A stretch of DNA of 64,000 bases from the NCBI RefSeq assembly GCF_900110255.1, contig NZ_FODD01000040.1, positions 1 through 64,000 of the forward strand, given 5' to 3'. A program made the translations under genes and the position numbers. Source of the DNA: Actinacidiphila rubida. GTDB lineage: Bacteria > Actinomycetota > Actinomycetes > Streptomycetales > Streptomycetaceae. Shown piece after piece: positions 52,348 to 63,457 of the stretch. Numbering within the stretch: the stretch's first letter is position 1; each line of letters begins with the position of its first letter. The notes under the pieces were generated by a model. It worked only from the letters and a program-made list of their open reading frames with translations. It made no database searches and was not told the DNA's origin.

Positions 52348-52437
52348 ATGCCCGGCACCCGAGTTGGCCCCAACACCCCCGGCGCACCGCCCTGTTCCCC
52401 CCTGTGCTCGCCCCCGCGGAGCGTGACGGCGGGCTGA
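52348..52437 (+). CDS. Possible 29-residue leader peptide upstream of cobD
   Basis: A short frame between the riboswitch and cobD, with GTGAGGA about 8 bases before its ATG. It reads MPGTRVGPNTPGAPPCSPLC and ends RSVTAG, Pro-rich with two Cys. Its stop is four bases before the cobD ATG, in a different frame. cobD itself has only a weak ribosome-binding site, so the leader could drive coupled translation. Tentative: too short for codon statistics. Confidence 0.4.
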   Translation: MPGTRVGPNTPGAPPCSPLCSPPRSVTAG

Positions 52438-52441
52438 GCCG

Positions 52442-53416
52442 ATGCCTGCCCCGCGTGCCGAACGCGTCTACGCGTACGGCGCCGCACTCGGCTTCCTGTG
52501 CGACCTCGCCGCGGGCGACCCGCGCCGCGGCCATCCGGTCGCGGCCTTCGGGCGCGCGGCACTCGCACTGGAACGCCGGCTGTGGCGCGACGACCGCCTG
52601 AACGGGGCGGTCCACACGGCGCTGTGCGCCGGAGGTGCGGCGGCTGCCGCCGCGCTCGCCGAACGCGCCGTGCGGCGCTCGCCCGTACTGGGTGTCGCGC
52701 TGACCGCGGCCGCCACCTGGTCGGTGCTCGGCGGCACGTCGCTGGCCCGTGAGGCGGCGGCGATCGGCGCCGCCCTGGAGTCCGGCGACCTGGCCGCGGC
52801 GCGCGCCCGGCTGCCGCACCTGTGCGGCCGCGACCCCCAGCACCTGGACGAGGGCGGCATCGCCCGCGCCGTGGTGGAGTCGGTCGCCGAGAACACCTCG
52901 GACGCCGTCGTGGGCGCCCTGGTGTGGGGCGGGCTGCTCGGCGTGCCCGGGCTGGCCGGGTTCCGGGCCGTCAACACCCTTGACGCGATGGTCGGTCACC
53001 GCTCGCCGCGCTACCTGCGGTTCGGCTGGGCCTCGGCCCGCCTGGACGACGCGGCGGGCTACCCCGGAGCCCGGCTGACCGCGGCGCTGGCCACCGCCTC
53101 CGGCCCGCATCCCGCGTCGGCGCTGCGCACCTGGCGCCGCGACGCCCGCCGCCACCCGAGCCCCAACGCGGGCCCGGTGGAGGCCGCGTTCGCCGGTGCG
53201 CTGCGGCTGCGCCTGGGCGGCACGCTCGCCTACGCCGGCCGCGTCGAGCACCGGCCGCTGCTCGGCGCGGAGTTCCGCGCCCCCGGGGCCGCGGACATCC
53301 CGCGCGCGGTCCGGCTCTCGCGCCGGGTGAACGCGCTGGCGCTCGGCGCCTCACTGCTGCTGTCCGCCGCGCGGGCCCGCGGCGGCGTGTCCGGACGGCC
53401 GAGGGAGGCGCGGTGA
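52442..53416 (+). CDS. cobD: Adenosylcobinamide-phosphate synthase
   Basis: Attaches aminopropanol (phosphate) to adenosylcobyric acid. The 324-residue CbiB/CobD-type protein has the family motifs [20 protein letters not shown], then [50 protein letters not shown] and [21 protein letters not shown]. It has hydrophobic stretches, as this membrane-associated enzyme should. First protein gene of the cob operon; stop overlaps cobQ start. Confidence 0.95.
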   Translation: MPAPRAERVYAYGAALGFLCDLAAGDPRRGHPVAAFGRAALALERRLWRDDRLNGAVHTALCAGGAAAAAALAERAVRRSPVLGVALTAAATWSVLGGTSLAREAAAIGAALESGDLAAARARLPHLCGRDPQHLDEGGIARAVVESVAENTSDAVVGALVWGGLLGVPGLAGFRAVNTLDAMVGHRSPRYLRFGWASARLDDAAGYPGARLTAALATASGPHPASALRTWRRDARRHPSPNAGPVEAAFAGALRLRLGGTLAYAGRVEHRPLLGAEFRAPGAADIPRAVRLSRRVNALALGASLLLSAARARGGVSGRPREAR

Positions 53417-54939
53417 GCGGGACGGGCGGGACGGCCGGCGGGCGCCGGGTCAAGGGGCTGCTGGTCGCCGGGACGCACTCGGACGCCGGCAAGAGCGTGG
53501 TGACCGCGGGCATCTGCCGGTGGCTGGTCCGGCAGGGTCTGCGGGTCGCGCCGTTCAAGGGCCAGAACATGTCCCTGAACTCGTTCGTGACCCGGGACGG
53601 CGCGGAGATCGGCCGCGCCCAGGCGATGCAGGCGCAGGCCGCGCGGGTGGAGCCGACGGCCCTGATGAACCCGGTGCTGCTCAAGCCGGGCGGGGAGAGC
53701 AGCAGCCAGGTCATCGTCCTGGGCCGCGCCGTGGGCGAGTTGAGCGCCCGCGGCTACCACGGCGGCCGGCAGCGGGAGTTGCTGGACACCGTGGTCGGCT
53801 GCCTGGAGGAGCTGGGCCGCACCCACGACGCGGTGATCTGCGAGGGCGCGGGCAGCCCCGCGGAGATCAACCTGCGGCGCACCGACATCGTCAACATGGC
53901 GCTGGCCCGCCGCGCGTCGCTGCCGGCGCTGGTGGTCGGGGACATCGACCGCGGCGGTGTCTTCGCGTCGTTCTTCGGCACCACCGCGCTGCTCTCGCCC
54001 GAGGACCAGGCGCTGGTGTGCGGCTACCTGGTCAACAAGTTCCGCGGCGACGTGTCGCTGCTGCGGCCGGGCCTGGACATGCTGCTGAAGCTCACCGGCC
54101 GCCCGGCGCTGGGGGTGCTGCCGTTCGCGCACGGTCTGGGCATCGACGAGGAGGACGGGCTGCGGGCGCGCGAGTCGAAGGCGGCCGCGGCGCCGCTCGG
54201 CGAGGACGTGCTGCGGGTCGCCGTGGCGGCGGTGCCGCTGATGTCGAACTTCACCGACGTCGACGCGCTGGCCGCCGAACCCGGCGTGGTGGTGCGGTTC
54301 GTGGACCGGCCCGAGGAGATCGCCGACGCCGACCTCGTGGTACTGCCCGGTACCCGCGGCACGGTCAGGGCCCTGCGCTGGCTGCGCGAGCGGGGGCTGG
54401 CCGACGCCGTGGCGCGCCGCGCCGCGCAGGGCCGTCCGGTGCTCGGCATCTGCGGCGGCTTCCAGATGCTGGGCACGCGCATCGAGGACGACGTGGAGTC
54501 CCGCGCGGGCACCGTCGACGGCCTCGGGCTGCTGCCGGTCACCGTGCGGTTCGCCGCGCACAAGACCCTCGCACGGCCCGAGGGCGAGGCGCTGGGCCGG
54601 CCGGTGTCCGGCTACGAGATCCACCACGGGGTCGCCGAACTGCACGGCGGTGACGAGGAGTTCCTCGACGGCTGCCGGGTCGGAGCGGTCTGGGGCACGC
54701 ACTGGCACGGCTCGCTGGAGAGCGACGGCTTCCGCCGGGAGTTCCTGCGGCTGGTCGCCCAGCTGGCCGGGCGGCGCTTCGTACCCGCACCGGACACGTC
54801 CTTCGAGGCGCTGCGCGAGCAGCAGCTGGACCGGCTCGCCGACCTGATCGACGCGCACACCGACACCGCCGCGCTGCTGCGGCTCATCGAGGACGGCGCG
54901 CCCGCCGGCCTCCCCTTCCTCCCACCGGGGGCACCATGA
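53413..54939 (+). CDS. cobQ: Cobyric acid synthase
   Basis: ATP- and glutamine-dependent amidation of the four side chains of adenosylcobyrinic acid a,c-diamide. The 508-residue protein has a P-loop-like dethiobiotin-synthetase-type N-terminus ([21 protein letters not shown]), KGQNMSLNS, and [20 protein letters not shown] glutaminase-type domain carries catalytic C347 in [11 protein letters not shown] and His in GYEIHHGV. The GTG start overlaps the cobD stop. Confidence 0.96.
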   Translation: MSGTGGTAGGRRVKGLLVAGTHSDAGKSVVTAGICRWLVRQGLRVAPFKGQNMSLNSFVTRDGAEIGRAQAMQAQAARVEPTALMNPVLLKPGGESSSQVIVLGRAVGELSARGYHGGRQRELLDTVVGCLEELGRTHDAVICEGAGSPAEINLRRTDIVNMALARRASLPALVVGDIDRGGVFASFFGTTALLSPEDQALVCGYLVNKFRGDVSLLRPGLDMLLKLTGRPALGVLPFAHGLGIDEEDGLRARESKAAAAPLGEDVLRVAVAAVPLMSNFTDVDALAAEPGVVVRFVDRPEEIADADLVVLPGTRGTVRALRWLRERGLADAVARRAAQGRPVLGICGGFQMLGTRIEDDVESRAGTVDGLGLLPVTVRFAAHKTLARPEGEALGRPVSGYEIHHGVAELHGGDEEFLDGCRVGAVWGTHWHGSLESDGFRREFLRLVAQLAGRRFVPAPDTSFEALREQQLDRLADLIDAHTDTAALLRLIEDGAPAGLPFLPPGAP

Positions 54940-57900
54940 CCACCGTTCTGCTGCTGTCCACCGCGGACACCGACCTGCTGGCGGCGCGGGCCGCGTCCCC
55001 CGGTCCCGGCGCCCCGGCCGGCACCGGCGCCGGCTCGGCCGCGGGTGCGGCCGTCTACCGGATCGGCAACCCGTCCCGGGTGGACCCGGACGCCGACCTG
55101 CCGGCGCTGCTCGACGGCGCCGACGTGGCCGTGGTGCGGCTGCTGGGCGGGCGCCGCGCCTGGGAGCGGGGGCTGGCGGTGCTGGCGGCCTCGGGCGTGC
55201 CGACGGTGCTGCTGGGCGGCGAGTCGGTGCCGGACGCGGAGCTGATGGCGCTGTCGTCGGTGCCCGCGGGCGTGGTCGCGGAGGCGCTGCGCTACCTGGT
55301 CGAGGGCGGCCCGGACAACCTCGCGCAACTGGCCCGCTTCCTGTCCGACACGGTGCTGATGAGCGGCGAGGGCTTCGAAGCGCCGCGCGCCATGCCGGAG
55401 TTCGGCGTGCACGGCGACCGGCCCCGCCACGCGGACCGCCCGACGGTCGCGGTGCTCTTCTACCGGGCCCACGAACTGTCGGGCAACACCGCGTTCGTGG
55501 ACACCCTGTGCGACGCGATCGAGGATCGGGGCGCCAACGCGCTGCCCGTGTACTGCGGTTCCCTCAGGAGCCCCGGCGACGGCGTGTACGGGCTGCTGGC
55601 GGGGGCGGACGCCATCGTCGCGACCGTGCTGGCCGCGGGCGGCACGGTCGCGTCGACGGCGAGCGCGGGCGGCGACGACGAGGCGTGGGACGTCGGCGCG
55701 CTGGCGGCGCTGGACGTGCCGGTGCTCCAGGGCCTGTGCCTGACCATCTCGCGCGCCGCCTGGCTGGCGTCCGACGCCGCGCTGACCCCGATGGACGCGG
55801 CGATGCAGGTCGCCATCCCGGAGTTCGACGGGCGTCTGATCACCGTGCCGTTCTCGTTCAAGGAGACCGGCGAGGGGGACGTTCCGGTGTACGCGGCGGA
55901 CCCCGAGCGGGCCGCCCGTGTCGCGGGGATCGCGGTGCGCCACGCCGGGCTGCGGCACACGCCGAACGCCGACAAGCGCCTGGCCCTGGTGTTCACCGCC
56001 TACCCGACCAAGCACTCACGGATCGGCAACGCGGTCGGCCTGGACACCCCCGCGTCCGCGGTCCGGCTGCTGCGGGCCCTCGGTGAGGCCGGCTACCGCG
56101 TCGGCGACCACCCCGACGAGGGCGACGAGCTGATCCACCGGCTGATCGCGGCCGGCGGCCACGACGTGGAGTGGCTGACCGAGGACCAGCTCGCGGCCGC
56201 GCCGGCCCGGGTGCCGCTGAAGGACTACCAGGAGTGGTTCGCCACGCTGGACGGCGAGTTGCGGGCCGCGATGACGGCGGCCTGGGGCGAACCGCCCGGC
56301 GGCCTCTACGTGGACGACTCGTCCGGCGAGCCGGAGATCGTGCTGGCGTCCCTGCGGTTCGGCAACGTCGTGGTGATGATCCAGCCGCCGCGCGGCTTCG
56401 GCGAGAACCCGATCGCCATCTACCACGACCCGGACATGCCGCCGTCCCACCACTACCTGGCCTCCTACCGCTGGCTGGACCGCACGTTCGGCGCCGACGC
56501 GCTGGTGCACCTGGGCAAGCACGGCACCCTGGAGTGGCTGCCCGGCAAGGGACTCGGCCTGTCCGCGGGCTGCGCGCCGGACGCGGTCCTCGGCGAACTG
56601 CCGCTGGTGTACCCGTTCATCGTCAACGATCCCGGTGAGGGCACCCAGGCCAAGCGGCGCGGCCACGCGACGGTTGTGGACCACCTGGTGCCGCCGATGG
56701 CCCGCGCAGACTCCTACGGCGACCTGGCGAAGCTGGAACAACTCCTCGACGAGTACGCGCTGGTGAGCGACCTCGACCCGGCGAAGGCCCCGGCGGTGCG
56801 CAGCCGGATCTGGACGCTGGTGCGGGCCGCCGAGCTCCACCACGACCTGCACGTCGACGAGCAGCCCGGCGAGGACGACTTCGACGACTTCGTGCTGCAC
56901 GTCGACGGCTGGCTGTGCGAGATCAAGGACGTCCAGATCAGGGACGGCCTGCACATCCTGGGTGCCGGCCCGGTCGGCGAGCCGCGCGTCAACCTGGTTC
57001 TGGCGGTGCTGCGTTCGGCCCAGGTGTGGGGCGGCGCGGGCGGCGCGCTGCCGGGGCTGCGAGCGGCACTGGCCGCGTCGTTCGGCCTGTCGGAGAAGGA
57101 GCTGCTCGCCGAACCCGGCGCCCGCACCGCCGTCCCCGGGGCGCTGACCGCGCTCGCCGCGGGGCCGGCCCGCACCGCGTCCGACGCCGTCGACCTGCTG
57201 GAGCAGCTCGCCAGGCGGCTGGTCGAGGCCATGGAGGCGGGCGGCTGGGGCGCCGGGACCGCGGAGGCGGTGCTGCGCGAGGCGCTGAACGGGCACGAAG
57301 TCCCCGACGCCGTAAGAGTGCTGGAGTTCGCGGCGACGGAGGTGGTGCCCCGGCTGGTGCGCACCGGCGACGAGATCGGCAACGTGCTGCGGGCGCTGCG
57401 CGGCGGCTACGTCCCGGCCGGACCGTCCGGATCGCCGACCCGCGGCCTGGTCAACGTGCTGCCGACGGGACGCAACTTCTACTCCGTCGATCCCAAGGCG
57501 ATCCCGTCGCGGCTGGCCTGGGACGTCGGCACCGCGCTCGCCGACTCGCTGCTGGCCCGGCACCTCGCGGACACCGGCGCCTACCCGCGCTCGGTGGGCC
57601 TGACGGTGTGGGGCACCTCGTGCATGCGGACGCAGGGCGACGACATCGCCGAGATCCTCGCGCTGCTGGGCTGCCGTCCGGTGTGGGACGACGCCTCGCG
57701 GCGCGTCACCGGCTTCGAGATCGTGCCGACCGCCGAGCTCGGCCGGCCGCGCATCGACGTCACGGTCCGCATCTCCGGGTTCTTCCGCGACGCGTTCCCG
57801 CACGTGGTCGCGCTGGTGGACGACGCGGTCCGGGCGGTCGCCGAACTGGACGAGCCCGCCGACACCAACTACGTGCGGGCGCACGCCGACCAGGACACGG

Positions 57901-58673
57901 CGGAGCACGGCGACCGCCGCCGCGCCACGGCCCGGATCTTCGGCTCGAAGCCGGGCGCCTACGGCGCCGGGCTGCTGCCGCTGATCGACGCCCGCAACTG
58001 GCGCTCCGACGCCGACCTCGCCGAGGTCTACGCGGTGTGGGGCGGTTACGCGTACGGCCGCGGCCTGGACGGCCGGGCGGCGCGCGGCGACATGGAGACG
58101 GCGTTCCGGCGCATCCAGGTGGCCGCGAAGAACGTGGACACCCGCGAGCACGACCTGGTCGACGCCGACGACTACTTCCAGTACCACGGCGGGATGGTGG
58201 CGATGGTCCGCCACCTCACCGGCTCCTCCCCGCAGGCGTACGTCGGCGACAGCGCGCTGACCGACCAGGTCAGGACCCGCACGCTGGGCGAGGAGACGCA
58301 CCGCGTCTTCCGCGCGCGGGTCGTCAACCCCCGCTGGATGGCGGCGATGCGGCGGCACGGCTACAAGGGCGCGTTCGAGATGGCGGCGACCGTCGACTAC
58401 CTCTTCGGGTACGACGCGACCGCCGGCGTCGTCGACGACTGGATGTACGAGCGGCTCTCGGCCGAGTACGTCTTCGACGCCGAGAACCGCGACTTCATGA
58501 AGCGCTCCAACCCGTGGGCGCTGCGCGGCATCACCGAGCGGCTGCTGGAGGCCGCCGACCGCGGCCTGTGGGAGCGGCCGGACCCGGAGACGCTGGCGCG
58601 GCTCCGCGAGACGTACCTCGCCCTAGAGGGCGACCTGGAAGGCGAACCGGACGACGACGAGGAGTCGGTGTGA
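54936..58673 (+). CDS. cobN: Cobaltochelatase subunit CobN
   Basis: Large subunit (1245 residues) that inserts cobalt into hydrogenobyrinic acid a,c-diamide with ATP, using the I/D-type partner. Motifs: [28 protein letters not shown], then [68 protein letters not shown] and [21 protein letters not shown]. Length is normal for CobN. It overlaps cobQ by four bases and the chelatase gene by four bases (GTGA). Confidence 0.96.
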   Translation: MTTVLLLSTADTDLLAARAASPGPGAPAGTGAGSAAGAAVYRIGNPSRVDPDADLPALLDGADVAVVRLLGGRRAWERGLAVLAASGVPTVLLGGESVPDAELMALSSVPAGVVAEALRYLVEGGPDNLAQLARFLSDTVLMSGEGFEAPRAMPEFGVHGDRPRHADRPTVAVLFYRAHELSGNTAFVDTLCDAIEDRGANALPVYCGSLRSPGDGVYGLLAGADAIVATVLAAGGTVASTASAGGDDEAWDVGALAALDVPVLQGLCLTISRAAWLASDAALTPMDAAMQVAIPEFDGRLITVPFSFKETGEGDVPVYAADPERAARVAGIAVRHAGLRHTPNADKRLALVFTAYPTKHSRIGNAVGLDTPASAVRLLRALGEAGYRVGDHPDEGDELIHRLIAAGGHDVEWLTEDQLAAAPARVPLKDYQEWFATLDGELRAAMTAAWGEPPGGLYVDDSSGEPEIVLASLRFGNVVVMIQPPRGFGENPIAIYHDPDMPPSHHYLASYRWLDRTFGADALVHLGKHGTLEWLPGKGLGLSAGCAPDAVLGELPLVYPFIVNDPGEGTQAKRRGHATVVDHLVPPMARADSYGDLAKLEQLLDEYALVSDLDPAKAPAVRSRIWTLVRAAELHHDLHVDEQPGEDDFDDFVLHVDGWLCEIKDVQIRDGLHILGAGPVGEPRVNLVLAVLRSAQVWGGAGGALPGLRAALAASFGLSEKELLAEPGARTAVPGALTALAAGPARTASDAVDLLEQLARRLVEAMEAGGWGAGTAEAVLREALNGHEVPDAVRVLEFAATEVVPRLVRTGDEIGNVLRALRGGYVPAGPSGSPTRGLVNVLPTGRNFYSVDPKAIPSRLAWDVGTALADSLLARHLADTGAYPRSVGLTVWGTSCMRTQGDDIAEILALLGCRPVWDDASRRVTGFEIVPTAELGRPRIDVTVRISGFFRDAFPHVVALVDDAVRAVAELDEPADTNYVRAHADQDTAEHGDRRRATARIFGSKPGAYGAGLLPLIDARNWRSDADLAEVYAVWGGYAYGRGLDGRAARGDMETAFRRIQVAAKNVDTREHDLVDADDYFQYHGGMVAMVRHLTGSSPQAYVGDSALTDQVRTRTLGEETHRVFRARVVNPRWMAAMRRHGYKGAFEMAATVDYLFGYDATAGVVDDWMYERLSAEYVFDAENRDFMKRSNPWALRGITERLLEAADRGLWERPDPETLARLRETYLALEGDLEGEPDDDEESV

Positions 58674-60736
58674 GTACCCCGTACCCGTTCAGTGCCCTGG
58701 TGGGCCAGCCGGACCTGCGGCTCGCGCTGCTGCTCAACGCGGTGTCGCCGGCGGTCGGCGGCGTGCTGGTCCGCGGCGAGAAGGGGACCGCGAAGTCCAC
58801 GGCGGTGCGGGCCCTTTCGGCGTTGCTGCCCGACGTGGACGTGGTGCCGGGCTGCCGGTTCGGCTGCGACCCGGCGGATCCGGACGTGCGGTGCCCGGAC
58901 GGCCCGCACGACCCGTCGCTCGGCGGCCTCACCCGCGCCGCGCGGATGGTCGAGCTGCCCGTCGGCGCGTCCGAGGACCGCCTGGTGGGCGCCCTGGACA
59001 TCGAACGGGCCCTCGCCGAGGGCGTGAAGGCGTTCGAGCCGGGCCTGCTGGCCGACGCGCACCGCGGCATCCTCTACGTGGACGAGGTCAACCTGCTCCA
59101 CGACCACCTCGTGGACCTGCTGCTCGACGCCGCGGCCATGGGCGCCAGTTACGTGGAGCGCGAGGGCGTGTCGGTGCGGCACGCCGCCCGCTTCCTGCTG
59201 GTGGGCACGATGAACCCCGAAGAGGGCGAACTGCGGCCGCAGTTGCTGGACCGCTTCGGGCTGACCGCGGAGGTCGCGGCGTCCCGCGAGACCGACGAGC
59301 GGGTCGAGGTGGTGCGGCGGCGCCTGGCCTACGACGCCGACCCTGCGGCGTTCGCCGTGCGGTGGGCCGCCGAGGAACGGGGCCTGCGCGAACGCATCGC
59401 GGCCGCACGCCGGTTGCTGCCGGACGTGCGGCTCGGGGACGGGGCGCTGCGGCAGATCGCCGCGACCTGTGCCGCGTTCGAGGTGGACGGCATGCGCGCC
59501 GACATCGTGATGGCCAGGACCGCGACCGCCCTCGCCGCGTGGGCGGACCGCACGGTGGTGCTGGCCGAGGACGTCCGGCAGGCGGCGCTGCTGGCCCTGC
59601 CGCACCGGCGCCGCCGCAACCCGTTCGACGCGCCGGGGCTCGACGAGGACAAGCTCGACGAGACGCTGGAGCAGGCCCGCGGGGCGGGCGGTGACAGCGC
59701 GGCCGGCCAGGACCAGGATCCGGACCCCGATCCTGACGGGCCCGGACCGGACGACGGGGGCGGCCCGGACGACGGGGGCGGCGGCCGCCCGCCGCAGGAC
59801 GCTCCCGGCACCGGCGCCGGACCGGCGTCCGAGGCCGCTCCGGCGCCGGACGCGGCGCCCGGTGAGGACACCGAGCCGGCGCCCGCACCGGCCGGAGCCG
59901 GAGCCGCCGAGCGGCCGCCGGCCGCGCCCGCGGACCCCTACCGGACCCGGCCCCTGACCGTGCCGGGCCTGGGCGAGGGCGCGGCGGGCCGCCGTTCGCG
60001 CGCCCGTACGGCGGCCGGCCGCACCACCGGTGCCCGGCGGCCGGACGGACCGCTGACCAGGCTGCACCTGGCCGCGACCGTGCGGGCCGCGGCGCCGCAC
60101 CAGCGCGAGCGGGGCCGCAGCGGCCGCGGGCTGGTCGTGCGCCGCGACGATCTGCGGCAGGCGGTGCGCGAGGGCCGCGAGGGCAACCTCGTGCTGTTCG
60201 TGGTCGACGCCTCCGGCTCGATGGCGGCGCGGCAGCGCATGGGCGCGGTCAAGGGCGCCGTGCTGTCGCTGCTGCTGGACGCCTACCAGCGCCGCGACAA
60301 GGTCGGCCTGGTCACCTTCCGCGGCGCCGGCGCGGAACTGGCGCTGCCGCCGACGTCGTCGGTCGACACCGGCGCGGCCCGGCTCGCGGTGCTGCCGACC
60401 GGTGGCCGCACACCGCTGGCCGCCGGGCTGCTCAGGGCGCACGAGGTGCTGCGGGTGGAGCGGCTGCGGGACCCGTCGCGGCGGCCGCTGCTGGTGCTGG
60501 TCACCGACGGCCGGGCCACCGGCGGCGTCGAGCCGGTGGCGACCGCGGCCAGGGCGGCCCGGCTGCTGGCCGCCTCGCACGTCGCGTCGGTGGTCGTGGA
60601 CTGCGAGTCCGGGCCCGTGCGGCTCGGCCTGGCGGGCGCGCTGGCACGGGAGTTGGACGGCGTCGCGGTGACGCTGGAGGAGTTGCGGGCGGACACGGTG
60701 TCCGCCCTGGTCAAGGACGTGCGGAGGGCCGCCTGA
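58670..60736 (+). CDS. Fused chelatase I/D-type subunit (putative cobaltochelatase)
   Basis: A 688-residue fusion. The N-terminal AAA+ ATPase has Walker A LVRGEKGTAKST at about 33-44, Walker B GILYVDEVNLL near 130, and sensor LVGTMNPEEGELRPQLLDRFGL. An acidic Asp/Pro/Gly linker spans about 340-430. The C-terminal VWA domain has the metal site LFVVDASGSMAARQRMGAVK near 510. This replaces separate CobS and CobT and is standard with CobN in many actinobacteria. C62, C66 and C75 form a small cluster (GCRFGCDPADPDVRCPDG) that could bind metal. Coupled to cobN and cobO by overlaps. Confidence 0.94.
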   Translation: MSTPYPFSALVGQPDLRLALLLNAVSPAVGGVLVRGEKGTAKSTAVRALSALLPDVDVVPGCRFGCDPADPDVRCPDGPHDPSLGGLTRAARMVELPVGASEDRLVGALDIERALAEGVKAFEPGLLADAHRGILYVDEVNLLHDHLVDLLLDAAAMGASYVEREGVSVRHAARFLLVGTMNPEEGELRPQLLDRFGLTAEVAASRETDERVEVVRRRLAYDADPAAFAVRWAAEERGLRERIAAARRLLPDVRLGDGALRQIAATCAAFEVDGMRADIVMARTATALAAWADRTVVLAEDVRQAALLALPHRRRRNPFDAPGLDEDKLDETLEQARGAGGDSAAGQDQDPDPDPDGPGPDDGGGPDDGGGGRPPQDAPGTGAGPASEAAPAPDAAPGEDTEPAPAPAGAGAAERPPAAPADPYRTRPLTVPGLGEGAAGRRSRARTAAGRTTGARRPDGPLTRLHLAATVRAAAPHQRERGRSGRGLVVRRDDLRQAVREGREGNLVLFVVDASGSMAARQRMGAVKGAVLSLLLDAYQRRDKVGLVTFRGAGAELALPPTSSVDTGAARLAVLPTGGRTPLAAGLLRAHEVLRVERLRDPSRRPLLVLVTDGRATGGVEPVATAARAARLLAASHVASVVVDCESGPVRLGLAGALARELDGVAVTLEELRADTVSALVKDVRRAA

Positions 60737-61332
60737 TGCCGCAGGGCAAACCGGACGTGGTACCCGACGACGGTCTGACGACCCGTCAGCGACGCAACCG
60801 CCCGCTGACGATCGTCCACACCGGCGTCGGCAAGGGGAAGTCGACGGCCGCGTTCGGGCTGGCGCTGCGCGCCTGGAACCAGGGGTGGCCGGTCGGGGTG
60901 TTCCAGTTCGTCAAGTCCGCGAAGTGGCGGGTCGGCGAGGAGCGGGCACTGCGGGTGCTCGGCGACTCCGGCGAGGGCGGGACGGTCGCCTGGCACAAGA
61001 TGGGCGAGGGCTGGTCGTGGGTGCAGCGCTCCCCCGAGTCCAACGAGGAGGCGGCGCGGGAGGGCTGGGCACAGGTCAGGCGTGACCTGGCCGCGCAGAC
61101 CTACGGGCTGTACGTGCTCGACGAGTTCGCGTACCCGCTGCACTGGGGGTGGGTCGACACCGACGAGGTCGTGGAGGTGCTGCGCAGCCGCCCCGGCACG
61201 CAGCACGTCGTGATCACCGGGCGCAACGCGCCGGCGGCCCTGGTGGACGCCGCAGACCTGGTCACCGACATGTCCAAGGTCAAGCACCCCATGGACGTGG
61301 GCCAGAAGGGCCAGAAGGGCATCGAGTGGTGA
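60736..61332 (+). CDS. cobO: Cob(I)yrinic acid a,c-diamide adenosyltransferase
   Basis: Transfers the adenosyl group from ATP to Co(I)-corrin. The 198-residue CobA/CobO-type protein has the P-loop VHTGVGKGKSTAAFGLALRA near 32-50, VGVFQFVKSAKW, and YVLDEFAYPLHWGWVDTDEVVEVLRSRP. It ends GIEW, as is typical. ATG overlaps the previous stop (TGATG), and the cobB GTG overlaps its own stop. Confidence 0.96.
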   Translation: MPQGKPDVVPDDGLTTRQRRNRPLTIVHTGVGKGKSTAAFGLALRAWNQGWPVGVFQFVKSAKWRVGEERALRVLGDSGEGGTVAWHKMGEGWSWVQRSPESNEEAAREGWAQVRRDLAAQTYGLYVLDEFAYPLHWGWVDTDEVVEVLRSRPGTQHVVITGRNAPAALVDAADLVTDMSKVKHPMDVGQKGQKGIEW

Positions 61333-62714
61333 CGTCCGCAGGCTCCTCCCCCCTCGCGGTGCCGCGGCTCGTGGTGGCCGCGCCCGCGTCCGGCAGCGGC
61401 AAGACCACCGTCGCCACCGGGCTGATGGCCGCGTTCGCGGAACGCGGGCTGTCCGTGTCCCCGCACAAGGTCGGCCCCGACTACATCGACCCCGGATACC
61501 ACGCGCTCGCCACCGGGCGGCCCGGCCGCAACCTCGACCCGTACCTGTGCGGCCCCGAGCGGGTGGCGCCGCTGTTCCTGCACGGCGCGGCGGGCTGCGA
61601 ACTGGCCGTCGTGGAAGGCGTCATGGGCCTGTTCGACGGCGCCTCGGGGCACGGTGAGCTGGGCTCCACGGCGCAGGTCGCGAAGCTGCTGCGGGCACCG
61701 GTCGTGCTGGTCGTCGACGCGGCGTCCCAGGCCCGTTCGGTGGCCGCGCTGGTGCACGGCTTCGCCTCGTGGGACACCGGCGTCCGGATCGGCGGGGTCG
61801 TGCTCAACCGCGTCGGCTCCGACCGGCACAAAGCGGTGCTGCGCGAGGCGCTGGACGAGGCGGGCGTACCGGTGCTGGGCGCGCTGCGGCGCGACGACGC
61901 GCTGCGCGTACCGTCCCGGCACCTGGGGCTCGTACCGGCCGCCGAGAGGCGCGCGGAGGCGGCCCGCTGGATCCGGGCCGCCGCCGCACAAGTGCGGGCC
62001 TCCTGCGACCTGGCGGCCCTGTGGGCGCTGGCCCGCAGCGCGCCGCCGCTGGACGCGGCGCCCTGGGACCCGGCCGCCGAGGTGGGGCCGGTCCCGTCGC
62101 GCACCGGCCGTCCCGTGGTGGCCGTCGCCGCCGGGCCGGCGTTCAGCTTCGCCTACCCCGAGCACACCGAACTGCTGGAAGCCGCGGGCGCCGAGGTCGC
62201 GCTCTTCGACCCGCTGGCCGACGAGGCGCTGCCCGCGGGCACGTCGGGCATCGTCGTCGGCGGCGGCTTCCCCGAGGTGCACGCCCCCGCGCTGTCCGCC
62301 AACACCGCCCTGCGCAAGGCGATCGCGGCCTTCGGCGGCCCGATCGCCGCCGAGTGCGCCGGACTGCTGTACCTCGTCCGGGACCTGGACGGCGCGGAGA
62401 TGTGCGGCGTCCTCGACGCCACCGCGGTCATGACCGAGCGCCTGACCCTCGGCTACCGCGAGGCCGTCGCGCTCGGCGACAGCGTGCTGGCCGCCGAGGG
62501 CACCCGGCTGCGCGGCCACGAGTTCCACCGCACGGTCGTGCGGCCCGGCCCCGGCGCCCCGGCCCCCGCCTGGGGGTTCACCGCCCCCGAGCGCGGCACC
62601 GAGGGTTTCGTGTCCGCCAACGTGCACGCGTCGTACCTGCACGTCCACTGGTCCGCCGAGCCGTCCCTGGCCCGGCGCTTCGTCGAGAGGTGCGCCGCAT
62701 GGGCATGCGTCTGA
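61329..62714 (+). CDS. cobB: Cobyrinic acid a,c-diamide synthase
   Basis: Amidates the a and c carboxylates of the corrin ring using glutamine and ATP. The 461-residue protein has an N-terminal P-loop LVVAAPASGSGKTTVATGLMA, then HKVGPDYIDPGYHALATGRPGRNLD. A C-terminal glutaminase-like half has catalytic C343 (PIAAECAGLLYLVRDL) and His in LRGHEFHRT. It overlaps cobI by 16 bases. The GTG start follows cobO directly. Confidence 0.95.
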   Translation: MTSAGSSPLAVPRLVVAAPASGSGKTTVATGLMAAFAERGLSVSPHKVGPDYIDPGYHALATGRPGRNLDPYLCGPERVAPLFLHGAAGCELAVVEGVMGLFDGASGHGELGSTAQVAKLLRAPVVLVVDAASQARSVAALVHGFASWDTGVRIGGVVLNRVGSDRHKAVLREALDEAGVPVLGALRRDDALRVPSRHLGLVPAAERRAEAARWIRAAAAQVRASCDLAALWALARSAPPLDAAPWDPAAEVGPVPSRTGRPVVAVAAGPAFSFAYPEHTELLEAAGAEVALFDPLADEALPAGTSGIVVGGGFPEVHAPALSANTALRKAIAAFGGPIAAECAGLLYLVRDLDGAEMCGVLDATAVMTERLTLGYREAVALGDSVLAAEGTRLRGHEFHRTVVRPGPGAPAPAWGFTAPERGTEGFVSANVHASYLHVHWSAEPSLARRFVERCAAWACV

Positions 62715-63457
62715 CAGGAGTCGGGGTCGGCCCCGGTGATCCCGAACTCGTCACGGTCAAGGGCGTCAACGCGCTGCGCGCCGCCGCCGTCGTGGTGGTG
62801 CCGGTGATGGACACCGGCGAACTCGGCCGCGCCGAGGCCACCGTGCGGCACTACGTCCCCGAACAGCGCGTCGTCCGCGTGGTGTTCGCGCTCAACGAGC
62901 GCACCGACCGGGCCCGGCGCGAAGCCGCGTGGGACGCGGCGGGCACCCGGGTCGCCGAACTGCTGCGGGAGCACGGCGAGGTGGCGTTCGCCACCATCGG
63001 CGACCCCAACGTGTACTCGACGTTCACGTACCTGGCGCAGACCGTCGGTGCGCTGCTGCCCGGGACGGCCGTCGCGACGGTCCCGGGCATCACCGCCATG
63101 CAGGACCTGGCCGCCCGCAGCGGCGCGGTGCTCACCGAGGGCACCGAACCGCTGACGCTCGTCCCCGTCACGGCGGGGTCCGAGGTCCTGGCGCGGGCAC
63201 TGGCGGGCCCGGGCACCGTCGTGGCCTACAAGTTCGGCCGCCGGGCCGGGGAGGTCGCCGCCGCGCTGCACGCCGCCGGCCGCACGGAAGGCGCGGTGTG
63301 GGGCAGTGCGCTCGGCCTCCCCGACGAGTCGATCCGCCCCGCCGCGGAGCTGCTGGACGGCCCGCTGCCGTACCTGTCGACACTGATCGCGCCCGCACGG
63401 CGCGAGGGCGGCCGCGGCGGCAAGCTCGGCCCGGAGACGAAGGGAGACCCCCGATGA
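62699..63457 (+). CDS. cobI: Precorrin-2 C20-methyltransferase
   Basis: SAM-dependent methylation of precorrin-2 at C20. The 252-residue tetrapyrrole methyltransferase has LTGVGVGPGDPELVTVKGVNALR near the start, GEVAFATIGDPNVYSTFTYL, then TVPGITAMQDLAARSGAVLTEG, and LYSTLIAP-like SLPYLSTLIAP at the end. ATG 62699 follows GAGAGGTG within cobB; ATG 62705 is also possible. The last residues (GGRGGKLGPETKGDPR) are a short unconserved tail before the cobM start. Confidence 0.93.
   Translation: MGMRLTGVGVGPGDPELVTVKGVNALRAAAVVVVPVMDTGELGRAEATVRHYVPEQRVVRVVFALNERTDRARREAAWDAAGTRVAELLREHGEVAFATIGDPNVYSTFTYLAQTVGALLPGTAVATVPGITAMQDLAARSGAVLTEGTEPLTLVPVTAGSEVLARALAGPGTVVAYKFGRRAGEVAAALHAAGRTEGAVWGSALGLPDESIRPAAELLDGPLPYLSTLIAPARREGGRGGKLGPETKGDPR

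Noticed and set aside
56016-60580. Long minus-strand frames opposite cobN and the chelatase
   Set aside because: Antisense shadows typical of very high GC; no motifs.
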